From assembly GCA_034931985.1 (NCBI GenBank), contig JAYGHB010000005.1:1-64000 (forward strand): a DNA stretch of 64,000 bases, written 5' to 3'. Below the pieces are notes generated by a model, which made no database searches, was not told the DNA's origin, and was given only the letters and a program-made list of their open reading frames with translations. Source of the stretch: Halotia wernerae. Lineage in GTDB: Bacteria; Cyanobacteriota; Cyanobacteriia; Cyanobacteriales; Nostocaceae. The position numbers and the translations under genes were made by a program. Position 1 is the first letter of the stretch; every line of letters starts with the position of its first letter. This document shows positions 26,196 through 34,598 of the stretch, one piece after another.

Positions 26196-26348
26196 CTTAT
26201 TTCCTGGCAGCAATAAAGTAAAAAAACCGAGTGGTAGTTTTCGCCAGGTAGCAGTTCTGCGGGGAGAAAACCCACAGTGCTTTTACTCCTCAATGCACTT
26301 GTCCACTCCCACGGGTGTCTCAGAGGCGCTGGATCGAGGAAAAATAAG
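26196..26348 (+). ncRNA. Candidate 6S-like structured RNA
   Basis: No credible protein is encoded here, yet the ~153 nt fold as a long rod. Closing helix CTTATTTCCT...CAGC (26196-26210) pairs with GCTG...AGGAAAAATAAG (26328-26348). A large internal bubble follows, then GAGTGG (26230-26235) pairs with CCACTC (26303-26308), and inner hairpins include CTGCGGG/CCCACAG and AGTGC/GCACT. This closing stem, central bubble, terminal stem layout is that of 6S RNA. A TTGACA box (26167-26172) with a weak -10 (TTACTT, 26190-26195) at 17 bp spacing would start transcription near 26200. One inner pair favours the minus strand, so strand is not certain. No purK neighbour. Confidence 0.4.
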
Positions 26349-26564
26349 CTATAACGGGCAAGTAAAACCCGCTTTGCCCTTGCTGTGCGCTTTAACGACA
26401 AATTTAATTCTACAACAATACCTTCGCCAAAAAAAGAGTATGAACAGAGAGGTCTGAATGTAGTAGAGTTGTTGTCTTCCCAAACGGCGTTTTTGAGGTT
26501 TCCTGCAAGGCGATCAATCGCCCACTTTTTAAATAGAGCGAGTCCATGCGATTGCTACGTTGTT

Positions 26565-26620
26565 CTTCCTCTCTACGAGACGCTGCGCGTAGCTTGCTTC
26601 CCCAAAGGGGTACGCAATGA
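26565..26620. repeat. Dispersed palindromic repeat (CTACGAGACGCTGCGCGTAGC type)
   Basis: Contains CTCTACGAGACGCTGCGCGT and TTGCTTCCCCAAAGGGGTACGC; the same blocks recur at 34175-34206, 52318-52361 and 55905-55955. Confidence 0.65.
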
Positions 26621-26730
26621 CAGTTATTCTCTTATTGCAAAATAAAAACTGGGATGCACCTGATCGCTACACTCTTTGACAACAGGCAATGCTTTTTATC
26701 ATGGCATAATAATTTATTGTCAAAAGATGT

Positions 26731-28683
26731 CTAGTTAAATTTGCGTTGTGGACAAATTGGCTGCATTCTTTGAGGAAGTTGACGACATACCTGTTGAAAT
26801 ACTTGCGGATTAAGTTGCCACCAAGCAAATAATCCTAGACTCGTACCTCCCACCAGCAAAGTTAATAATCCTCCAACTAACACTAAAGGTTTAACTCGCC
26901 TTGCTCGATTTGGTTTGGGAACTGGAGTTGGGATTGGTTCTTCTGGTAAATCTAAATCCAAATCTAGTAGTGCTTGAGAACTTTCTGCTAAAGATTCTTC
27001 TGCTTCTGGGGGTTCGACTTCTACAATTTCTACAGACTGCTGCGATCTAGTAACCGGCACCAAGTATTCTTTAGAGACACGGCAAAGTGTCAGCACAACC
27101 GAAGTATTATCATGGCCATTTTTCTGGTTGGCCAGATTAATCCAATCGCGCACAGCATCTTCAACTGAAAGCTTACCAGCTAACACTGGGATTGCGTAAT
27201 TTTGCCAAGATTGTTCCACCCAGTTATGGTCACTTAAGCCATCAGAACACAACAGTAATATGCCATCTTCATCCAAGATGAAGCGTCTAATAAAAAGACG
27301 TAGAGAGTCAGCATCTTTTGTCCCCAATGCTTGGGTGAGAGCAGTCGCGTCTGGTCTTTGGAGTGCTTTGTGATACAAACTTCGAGCAGAACGGACTTCT
27401 CGCGCTGCCACATCATCGTCTACTGTGAGTAGCTGGCAATAGTCACGAGTCATCCAGTAAGCACGGCTATCGCCAATATTCGCTAAATACAGTTCATGAG
27501 CATTATCTGACTGCCACCCAGATGTCGTTGGCACTCGTTGCGGCACTTGCACAGCCATCACAAGAGTTGTCGCCATGCGTTCTCTACCTTGGCGTTTCTG
27601 TTCGTCATTGCGAAAGCAAATTACATTATTGACTACTCGTAAACTGGCCTCCAGTTGTTCTTGCAACAATTGTGGTTGTACAGGCTCAGATTGTTCTGCT
27701 ACCTCTGCAAATAAGGCACGGATTTGTAATTTTAGAGACTGTACTGCCAATTGACTGGCAACTTCACCGCCTTGGTGTCCGCCGATGCCATCGCAAACAA
27801 TCGACAAACGCGGTAGTAACGGGTCATCTAAATCCTGAGAAGCCGTAGGATAGCAAGTGTCTTCATTTTGCGCCAGTTCAGGACCAATATCAGTTGCTCC
27901 TGCCACCTTGAGGGTTAATGGCAATTCTGCTGCTGATGCAAGTAATAAAGCATTGAGTTGAGTAGCAATGGTTTCTAACTTTACCTCAGTGTTACCCATC
28001 TGCTGCACTATCTTCTCTAATTCTTTGGCTACAGATGTTTTTGTAGACCCTAGCCAAGGCTGCCAAGATTTTCCCAAATTCTGCAAACTTACTGTCTGGG
28101 TAGTTTTTGTTTGGTGAAGTTCCAATAGTCGCACACACCAACCTTGTACACGTAGGTTGTCTGGGACTAGCAGACTAGGGGCAACTCCTAATTCTAATAA
28201 AGGTGTCCAAAGCTGGAGAATTTGCCAAAGCCAGTAAACTTGTCTAACTGCCGTTGCTTGTTCCCATGCGTCAGCAATGGTTGGGTAAATATTTCCTGTT
28301 TCATCTATGGGTACATTTTCCAGCAATAGTGTGTCACTATCACTGGTACCTTCCTCCAAGGAAGGAGCAAATCCATAAACTTGGGGGAGGTGCAATCGTT
28401 CTGGGTATAGCTTTAAATAAAGAATCACTGCTTGTGGTAAATCTTCAGGTACTTCTGGCAGCAGTCCTGGTTGAGTATCTAGCCAAACCTGGGGCGTTAT
28501 CACCTCATATCTGTCTCCCACTTTTGAGCCTGGTGGTGTTTTGGCTGCCAAAGAGCCACTAGCCCAAAGATAACGATGAACTAAAGAAGTTTGGCAACTT
28601 GCACAAACACTATCTCCTACAGGATTAATAGGGTTATTACAGCCTGGATTTATGCAATAAATTATTCGCTGAGTAGAAATCAT
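26731..28683 (-). CDS. Large PP2C-type protein phosphatase with zinc ribbon and C-terminal membrane anchor
   Basis: 650 residues. The N-terminal Cys4 zinc ribbon (CINPGCN...CASCQTS, residues ~10-34) is followed by a ~220-residue region, then a PP2C core from ~262: DIGPELAQNEDT, VCDGIGGHQGGE, LANIGDSRAYW, LLLCSDGLSDHNW and GHDNTSVVL hold the metal-binding Asp residues. A C-terminal span (~611-630, PLVLVGGLLTLLVGGTSLGL) suggests membrane tethering with the catalytic part in the cytoplasm. It dephosphorylates Ser/Thr proteins; the partner kinase is not adjacent. The initial stretch also resembles a degenerate kinase-like region. Confidence 0.9.
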   Translation of the reverse strand: MISTQRIIYCINPGCNNPINPVGDSVCASCQTSLVHRYLWASGSLAAKTPPGSKVGDRYEVITPQVWLDTQPGLLPEVPEDLPQAVILYLKLYPERLHLPQVYGFAPSLEEGTSDSDTLLLENVPIDETGNIYPTIADAWEQATAVRQVYWLWQILQLWTPLLELGVAPSLLVPDNLRVQGWCVRLLELHQTKTTQTVSLQNLGKSWQPWLGSTKTSVAKELEKIVQQMGNTEVKLETIATQLNALLLASAAELPLTLKVAGATDIGPELAQNEDTCYPTASQDLDDPLLPRLSIVCDGIGGHQGGEVASQLAVQSLKLQIRALFAEVAEQSEPVQPQLLQEQLEASLRVVNNVICFRNDEQKRQGRERMATTLVMAVQVPQRVPTTSGWQSDNAHELYLANIGDSRAYWMTRDYCQLLTVDDDVAAREVRSARSLYHKALQRPDATALTQALGTKDADSLRLFIRRFILDEDGILLLCSDGLSDHNWVEQSWQNYAIPVLAGKLSVEDAVRDWINLANQKNGHDNTSVVLTLCRVSKEYLVPVTRSQQSVEIVEVEPPEAEESLAESSQALLDLDLDLPEEPIPTPVPKPNRARRVKPLVLVGGLLTLLVGGTSLGLFAWWQLNPQVFQQVCRQLPQRMQPICPQRKFN

Positions 28684-28911
28684 GAAAGTATAAATTAAAA
28701 AAATAAATCAACTCGTGAAGTTCGATTAAATTTAGCTGTCAACAACTTGAAGGCTAGAATAGACTGGATTTGTGTACCCCTAGCTACACCTTGTTACTGA
28801 AATTAATCAAAATTGTCAAAAACCAAGTTTTGCTTTCTGTAAACAGTTAGGCTTTGGGTGTATCTCATCTCAGAAACGCATCTAGGTAAATGTAATGTCT
28901 AGGATGGCACT

Positions 28912-29346
28912 ATGCCAAGTTATACCTTAATCTGGCTCCTAGCAGGATCAATTCTGTGTTTAATGGAACTGTTTTTGCCATCGGCTTTTGTTGCCTTCAT
29001 GATGGGAATCAGCGCTTTTGTAGTGGCGCTGCTCTCCCTGGCAGGTTTGGCAAATTTATGGCTGCAAGTCTTAATTTGGCTATTGCTTTCCCTAATACTG
29101 GTTGTACTTTCCAGGCGGTTTTCGCAACCAAAACGACGCAAGTCGAAAATTCAGGATGCGACTGTAGCTGAAACATTAACAGAAATTGCTGCGGGAAAAA
29201 CAGGACGGGTACTGTACGAGGGTAATTCTTGGCAAGCACGATGTGACGATAACCAACTCAGCGTAGCGCCCCATCAAAGAGTATATGTGGTCAGAAGAGA
29301 AGGCACAACTTTAATTGTGATGCCAGAATATCTGTTGCATTCTTAG
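28912..29346 (+). CDS. NfeD-family membrane protein
   Basis: 144 residues. Two N-terminal spans (5-27, 32-64) precede a C-terminal OB-fold domain with GKTGRVLYEGNSWQARCDD and YVVRREGTTLIVMPE, the NfeD signature. Short NfeD proteins are partners of stomatin/slipin proteins in membrane quality control. The slipin gene starts 56 bp downstream, forming the usual nfeD-slipin pair. Confidence 0.92.
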   Translation: MPSYTLIWLLAGSILCLMELFLPSAFVAFMMGISAFVVALLSLAGLANLWLQVLIWLLLSLILVVLSRRFSQPKRRKSKIQDATVAETLTEIAAGKTGRVLYEGNSWQARCDDNQLSVAPHQRVYVVRREGTTLIVMPEYLLHS

Positions 29347-29402
29347 GCAAGAATCAATAATTAGTTAAAAGTTATACTTGGAATTTTCAGGAGAATCAAT
29401 AA

Positions 29403-30413
29403 ATGTTAGAAAATTTCTTTTTACTAGTCTTTTTGGCACTTGGTGGTTCTGCGGTGGCTGGGTCTGTGAGAGTTATCAATCAAGGTAACGAAGCTTTGGT
29501 GGAAAGATTGGGTAGCTACAACAAAAAACTGGAACCAGGGCTGAATTTTGTGATTCCTTTTTTGGATAAACTTGTCTATCAAGAAACTATCCGCGAAAAA
29601 GTCTTAGATATTCCCCCACAAAAATGCATTACCCGCGACAACGTTGGTATTGAGGTGGATGCAGTGGTTTACTGGCGCATTGTGGATATGGAAAAAGCTT
29701 GGTACAAAGTAGAACATCTCCAGTCGGCAATGGTGAACTTGGTGCTTACCCAAATTCGTTCGGAAATGGGACAGTTAGAGTTAGATAAAACCTTTACCGC
29801 CCGTTCTCAAATTAATGAAATGTTAATGCAAGATTTGGATATAGCCACTGATCCTTGGGGGGTGAAAGTGACGCGGGTAGAACTGCGAGATATTATCCCT
29901 TCTCAAACTGTGCGGGAATCGATGGAATTGCAAATGTCGGCGGAACGGCGTAGACGAGCAGCAATTTTAACTTCTGAAGGCGAGAGAGAATCTGCTGTCA
30001 ATAGCGCCAGAGGTAAAGCTGAAGCACAAATCCTGGATGCTGAGGCTCGTCAAAAAGCGACTATTCTCCAAGCAGAAGCCCAACAAAAGACGATTGTGCT
30101 GCAAGCGCAGGCAGAACGCCAACAGCAAGTTCTCAAGGCGCAAGCAACCGCAGAAGCAATGCAAATTATTACTAATACCTTGAAAAATGAGCCAGGCGCA
30201 CAGGAAGCGTTACAGTTTTTATTAGCCCAAAATTATCTGGAAATGGGCGTGAAGATTGGCAGCAGTGACAGCAGCAAGGTAATGTTTATGGACCCACGTA
30301 GTATTCCTGCCACTTTAGAGGGAATGCGTTCTATTGTTTCTGACGCTACTGGAGTAAATTCTAACCCCTTGTTTGGTAGTGAACTGCCAAATAACAATAA
30401 CCGCCCCAATTAA
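29403..30413 (+). CDS. SPFH-domain stomatin/slipin (QmcA-like)
   Basis: 336 residues. One N-terminal membrane segment, then the SPFH domain (~27-190; GLNFVIPFLDKLVYQE, DAVVYWRIVDMEKAWYKV). An Ala/Glu/Gln-rich coiled coil (~190-260; AEAQILDAEARQKATILQ) mediates oligomerisation. Such proteins form ring-shaped scaffolds, here probably with the NfeD partner encoded just upstream. Membrane-associated. Confidence 0.93.
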   Translation: MLENFFLLVFLALGGSAVAGSVRVINQGNEALVERLGSYNKKLEPGLNFVIPFLDKLVYQETIREKVLDIPPQKCITRDNVGIEVDAVVYWRIVDMEKAWYKVEHLQSAMVNLVLTQIRSEMGQLELDKTFTARSQINEMLMQDLDIATDPWGVKVTRVELRDIIPSQTVRESMELQMSAERRRRAAILTSEGERESAVNSARGKAEAQILDAEARQKATILQAEAQQKTIVLQAQAERQQQVLKAQATAEAMQIITNTLKNEPGAQEALQFLLAQNYLEMGVKIGSSDSSKVMFMDPRSIPATLEGMRSIVSDATGVNSNPLFGSELPNNNNRPN

Positions 30414-30475
30414 TAAGTCAGGAGATGGTCTATTTTGAGGAAAGTAATTAATTTTAAATTCCCTCACAAACAATT

Positions 30476-30784
30476 TTAAGCATATGCCGTAACCAAAGAC
30501 TTGCTTGATCTTGATCTGTGAGTTTGCTCCAAAGCATGGAAATTATCCACTAGTATTCGTCGTATCGTTGAGTAAGAAGGTACCCCATGTTTTTGAATTC
30601 CAAATTTCTCAATCAGTACATGACGATGCCGCTTTACAAAGTTCCCCCATGCACGGTAGCCCACGTAGCTGCTCATTGTTCCCATAATTACAAACAGCAA
30701 CACTAGCTATAGTTGGTGTCTTTGCCCGTCCTTTGTCCGAAAGTCTTTAACTTGTCGCAGTTGTTCAATCAGATTTGCACCCAT
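30476..30784 (-). pseudogene. ISAs1-type transposase fragment with in-frame stop
   Basis: From ATG 30784 the frame reads MGANLIEQLRQVKDFRTKDG, hits TAG at 30707-30709, then continues LLFVIMGTMSSYVGYRAWG ... VPSYSTIRRILVDN. This is the N-terminal DDE_Tnp_1-associated domain of ISAs1-family transposases. The catalytic domain is absent. A dead fragment. Confidence 0.75.
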
Positions 30785-30847
30785 GATTTTTTATCCCCTC
30801 GGTACTTGCTATTTTACCTGTTTTAGGGAATGAAGCAGCCCTGCTCT

Positions 30848-31375
30848 TCAACGAGTGTCTTGAGGTATATTCAAAGGCTGCCCAGAACGGTTATAGACTA
30901 AGATATCCCAGTGTCCATTGTTACTGGACTCAAAAGCAATCCTACTACCATCAGCGCTAATAGTAGGGTTGCGAACTTCTGCTTGCAGATTAGCCGTTAA
31001 ACTTCTTGATTGGCGCGTTTCGCGGTCATAAATAAAAATAGCTGATCGTCCCTGACGACTAGCGGCAAACACCGTATAACGACCATTTTCCGAAACGCTA
31101 GGATGAGAGGCGATCGTATCTAAAGAATTTAAACCTGGTAGCTCAACCAAACTGCGGGTCAGTGTATCAAACATATAAACATCTTGGCTGCCCCGTCTAT
31201 CGCTAATAAAAACAATGTATCTTCCAGAAATTTGGGGGTTTAATTCAGACGCTAAACTATTAATACTCCGTCCCCCCGGATCAAAGGGATAACTTACTAA
31301 ACGGGGATAGCCAAAACATCCACTTAATAACCCTAAGCAAGCAAATATAGGTATAAAAAGAATGCGATTGGGCAT
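30848..31375 (-). CDS. TolB-like beta-propeller lipoprotein (copy 1)
   Basis: About 175 residues. A signal segment with lipobox LSGC is followed by three TolB/WD40-like blades of the type ISGRYIVFISDRRGSQDVYM, SENGRYTVFAASRQGRSAIF and SADGSRIAFESSNNGHWDIL. ATG 31375 is preferred; ATG 31396 would add residues from a GGGCATT repeat. Likely an envelope lipoprotein binding ligand or partner; only half a propeller, so it may dimerise with its paralogue encoded just upstream. Confidence 0.75.
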   Translation of the reverse strand: MPNRILFIPIFACLGLLSGCFGYPRLVSYPFDPGGRSINSLASELNPQISGRYIVFISDRRGSQDVYMFDTLTRSLVELPGLNSLDTIASHPSVSENGRYTVFAASRQGRSAIFIYDRETRQSRSLTANLQAEVRNPTISADGSRIAFESSNNGHWDILVYNRSGQPLNIPQDTR

Positions 31376-31532
31376 GGGGAATTGGGCATTGGGCATTGGT
31401 AATTATCCCTTTTTTTCTGCTCTTCTGTCATTCCCCATCTATCACTATGGGAACTTTAAGAAATAAATTATCCAATTTATTCAGATTCTATTTTTCTTAC
31501 TCCCCTTGCTCCCTGCTTCCTCGACATCCCCA

Positions 31533-32102
31533 CTATGGCGATGTTGGGGGTGTATCCACGGTAACACCATTGGGAATATCTAACTCAAGATTAGGACCTC
31601 GATCTAATACTTCAATATCCCACTGACCCCGACTGGCGGTTTCAAATACAACATAACGCCCATCTGGGCTAATACCAGGATTTCTGACCCAGCCGCGATA
31701 AGTTGGGGTGAGGATTTGCGACTGTTGCGTAGCGCGATCGTAAAGCGCTATCACAGGTCTACCCTGGTCGCTAGTAATATAAGCAATATAACGCCCAGTG
31801 TAGCTCAAGCTAGGACTTTCAGCAATTGTCTCTGGTCGATTTAAGCCTGGTGTGCGAACAAAGCGTTGCTCGCTCAAGTCATACACCAAAAGTTGATGAC
31901 TACCATTGCGATTGGAAATAAACGCTAAAAAGCGACCGTTTCCACTCAATCCTGGTTGTTCCTCAGTATAACGACTGTTGAGAGAAGTAGGTCCAATAGG
32001 GATATCGTTGGAACTGCAAGATACCAGCAAACTTGTGAAGCTAAAAACTAGGCTCCAATGAATTGGTCTTTGGAGCCAAAATCTAGGCGTAAATTTTTTC
32101 AC
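31533..32102 (-). CDS. TolB-like beta-propeller lipoprotein (copy 2)
   Basis: 189 residues, paralogous to the next gene downstream. Signal with lipobox LLVSCS (~24-29), then blades LSGNGRFLAFISNRNGSHQLL, SYTGRYIAYITSDQGRPVIA and SPDGRYVVFETASRGQWDIE in the same order and spacing. It lies ~160 bp upstream of copy 1, same strand, a tandem duplication. Function unknown; TolB proper has a full propeller and Pal-linked envelope role. Confidence 0.78.
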   Translation of the reverse strand: MKKFTPRFWLQRPIHWSLVFSFTSLLVSCSSNDIPIGPTSLNSRYTEEQPGLSGNGRFLAFISNRNGSHQLLVYDLSEQRFVRTPGLNRPETIAESPSLSYTGRYIAYITSDQGRPVIALYDRATQQSQILTPTYRGWVRNPGISPDGRYVVFETASRGQWDIEVLDRGPNLELDIPNGVTVDTPPTSP

Positions 32103-32156
32103 CTCAACTATTGACTATTTTTTGTCGCCTCTAAGCTTACATCCATCCGAGGTGAT

Positions 32157-33062
32157 TTAAACATCGTCAAAATTCGTGGAATTATCCGGTTCCTCATCTG
32201 ACTTTTCAATCGGGTTGTATGGTACGTAGTCAGTTGGTATTGCCTCATCATCTTCGCGTCCTCTTCGAGGAGTTGAATCAGCAGAAGGTCGCCGTCTTTT
32301 TTGTCTGGGAGGAACATCCTGATCACGATTTTCTGGACGCACAGGGCTATTACTAGTACGGCGAGAAGGTTTTCTTACTTCCCCACTGGAATTTTCCCAA
32401 TCATCGACTTCCTTAGAAGGAGAATCCCAATCCTCTTCTTCATACCTTTCAGGAGTACGGCTCACTGAACGTCCAGAACTAGAACGACGTGGTTTGTCCG
32501 CTGCTTCTGGTTTTTCCCGATTATTGCGGCGTTCAGAACGACGGGGAGATTGATCCTCATAATAATCATCACGAGAAGAACGCTCATCCTTAGTACCTCG
32601 AATCCGGGGACGCACAGGGCGCTCCTCTTCTTCATAAGGTAGTGGGTCTAAGTCTGCTTCCATCTCGGCCTGATATTTTCTGCGATCCGTGTAGCTATAG
32701 CGATCGCTTACAGGTCGATCTTCATCCACAATCGGCGTGTTACGCTTGGCTTGTTGCGTAGCAATACCTCGCAGCCGAATACTTTCCACTGCGAAAAACA
32801 CAGTTGTACCTACTAAAAGCAGCTGACCAAATTGCAAAATCGGGTCTAAGCGCCAACCTTGGAAAATCAGAATGAAGCCACAGAGTAAGCCCACTGCTGC
32901 AAAAAAGATATCTTGATCTCGTGACAACTCTGGACGCACAGTGCGAAGAAAGTATAGTGCTGCCCCAGCCACAGCCAGGAAAATCCCCAGAATACTGGCT
33001 GAGTTCGCCCCAAAATTGACCTGAGCCAGAACACTGGCTGAGTTCAGCCCAAAATTTACCAT
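32157..33062 (-). CDS. ycf66: Ycf66-family membrane protein
   Basis: 301 residues. Four hydrophobic spans within the first ~100 residues (LGIFLAVAGAALYFLRTVRPEL, DIFFAAVGLLCGFILIF, PILQFGQLLLVGTTVFFAVES) match Ycf66. A long, highly charged Arg/Glu/Ser-rich tail (~110-301) is disordered. The N-terminus carries a 13-residue tandem repeat (NFGLNSASVLAQV / NFGANSASILGIF). It lies beside psbX, conserved synteny in cyanobacteria. Function unknown, thylakoid likely. Confidence 0.85.
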   Translation of the reverse strand: MVNFGLNSASVLAQVNFGANSASILGIFLAVAGAALYFLRTVRPELSRDQDIFFAAVGLLCGFILIFQGWRLDPILQFGQLLLVGTTVFFAVESIRLRGIATQQAKRNTPIVDEDRPVSDRYSYTDRRKYQAEMEADLDPLPYEEEERPVRPRIRGTKDERSSRDDYYEDQSPRRSERRNNREKPEAADKPRRSSSGRSVSRTPERYEEEDWDSPSKEVDDWENSSGEVRKPSRRTSNSPVRPENRDQDVPPRQKRRRPSADSTPRRGREDDEAIPTDYVPYNPIEKSDEEPDNSTNFDDV

Positions 33063-33266
33063 TGCTCTTTTCCCAATATCAAATCTATGTTAGCGAGTCA
33101 CAATTAAAATCACTACTCTAATCAGTCACAATATATTGAAGCTTCAAAGCATCTGGTAAAGAAGCTCTGAAGCTGTTCACCCAAAACTAAAAAAATCTGT
33201 GTCTGTCAGTTAAGTATACCTTGTCCTCGGTGGGAGGATTGGTAGATAGCTGACAGACAATGGGTT

Positions 33267-33289
33267 GTAAGAGTCAGTTCGACTCTTAC
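33267..33289 (-). terminator. Hairpin downstream of psbX
   Basis: Perfect 9-bp stem GTAAGAGTC/GACTCTTAC with loop AGTTC, 6 bp past the psbX stop on the minus strand. No U-tract, so it may stabilise the mRNA end rather than terminate strongly. Confidence 0.45.
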
Positions 33290-33294
33290 CAAAA

Positions 33295-33414
33295 TTATGA
33301 ACGCTGGATTTTATCTTTCTGACTAATGAAAATCAAACCAACTGTAGCAGGGATAACGACGATCGCAGCACCCCAAGCCAGACTCCAAAGAAAATTTGCT
33401 AAAGAAGGCGTCAT
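33295..33414 (-). CDS. psbX: Photosystem II protein PsbX
   Basis: 39 residues: MTPSLANFLWSLAWGAAIVV..., one span, ending FISQKDKIQRS. This matches cyanobacterial PsbX closely. It is a low-molecular-weight thylakoid subunit at the PSII periphery near the QB/plastoquinone region. ycf66 lies downstream on the same strand. Confidence 0.93.
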   Translation of the reverse strand: MTPSLANFLWSLAWGAAIVVIPATVGLIFISQKDKIQRS

Positions 33415-33620
33415 ACTTCTCAACCTTTTTTTACACACTTCATCCTAATTCTAATATGGTGTATCACTTCAGGGTTCGAGCATTTAATCATCAAAGCAGT
33501 TATGTGTTAATCCATATCAGGGATTGAAATAAAATATATAAAGAGATTGCTTTACAAAGCTTCAAAATTTCTGGCTTTTGCCTAGACGTTTTCTTTATTC
33601 ATATATGGTAGTTCAAGCCG

Positions 33621-33914
33621 ATGACTGATGTTAACTTAATTATTTGGATTTTAGGCCCTGTTTTGGGACTAATGACTTTTTTGTTTATTTTCCGCATCAT
33701 TCTCACTTGGTATCCGCAAGTGGATCTGAACCGTTTGCCCTTTAACCTAATAGCTTGGCCTACTGAACCGTTTTTAGTGCCATTGCGAAAACTAGTACAA
33801 CCTATAGGTGGAGTGGATATTACCCCTATTATTTGGGTTGGTATCTTCAGTCTGCTGCGAGAAATTCTTCTAGGTCAGCAAGGACTGCTCACCATGTTGG
33901 TTCGTGTGAATTAG
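33621..33914 (+). CDS. YggT-family membrane protein (Ycf19-like)
   Basis: 97 residues. Two membrane spans flank the conserved hinge LTWYPQVDLNRLPFN followed by TEPFLVPLRKLVQPIGGVDI. YggT/Ycf19 proteins act in membrane-protein or chlorophyll-nucleoid organisation in plastids and cyanobacteria. It is divergent from psbX across ~200 bp of promoter DNA. Confidence 0.9.
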   Translation: MTDVNLIIWILGPVLGLMTFLFIFRIILTWYPQVDLNRLPFNLIAWPTEPFLVPLRKLVQPIGGVDITPIIWVGIFSLLREILLGQQGLLTMLVRVN

Positions 33915-34598
33915 GGCATTGGGCATGATTGGGCATGGGGGCATTGGGATGGGACAGAAAAGTCAAGAATATGACTTTAACAGCGGGATAATAGCAGCGA
34001 AGCGGTAGCATCTCCCAAGGGGAGAAGACCACACTCGCTCCGCAATACACTGTCAATGGGTTTTTTCTGTATTTAGCCCATCTTCATGGGCTTTGTTTGT
34101 GTAGCCCCAAGCTTTAGCTTGAGGGCGAATAGGACTTGTGTGTACACCGTAGCCCTTTGGGAGAAGGGGAGACGCTACGCGTAGCTTGCTTCCCCGTAGA
34201 GGTACGCTTAGAGCGAGTCCGCGAGCGTCTGGGGTTTCCCCCGACGTGAATTCGATGAACCTCTCCCCAACCCCTCTCCGACGCGGAGAGGGGCAGAAAT
34301 TTTCCTGGTTTTGAACGAAAAAATCAAGGTTTCAAAGCCTCTCCCACCGTGGGGGAGAGGAATGGAAGCGGGGTTTTTTAGAGCCGTCGAACTCACGTTC
34401 CCCCGCAGTCGCCACAACGCGGCGGCACGTTTTGGGAGGAAGTTTCTCCCCAAAAGCTGCCTTGGGAACCCGCGCAAGGCGCTGCTCCCCAAGTGGAGCA
34501 ACTTCGGAGTGCAGAGGGGAGTGAAGAAAATATCTTGAATTTTTTGCTCCCTTTCCTCTTGTCTTCCCCTACCTCCCCTTCTCCTAGTCCCTATTTCC
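33915..34598. repeat. Repeat-rich intergenic block
   Basis: GGGCATT-type short repeats (33915-33950), CTACGCGTAGC...TTCCCCGTAGAGG palindromes (34170-34206), a CCCCTCTCCG/CGGAGAGGGG hairpin (34271-34293) and a CCTCTCCC...GGGAGAGG hairpin (34340-34362). No credible gene in any frame; long open frames here have repeat-derived composition. Confidence 0.6.

Noticed and set aside
26196..26348. 5S rRNA, tmRNA, RNase P RNA, SRP RNA, cobalamin riboswitch or Yfr1
   Set aside because: Key words of each (e.g. CCGAAC core of 5S, T-arm of tmRNA, P4 of RNase P, GGAAGG loop of SRP RNA, exact ACUCCUCACAC of Yfr1) are absent.
26167..26457. Open frames of ~90 codons on both strands over the structured region
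   Set aside because: Composition is odd, there is no ribosome site, and the paired ends and loops explain the region better as RNA.
34208..34538. Two ~75-97 codon frames between YggT and accC
   Set aside because: They run over palindromic repeats and have no start context or family likeness.
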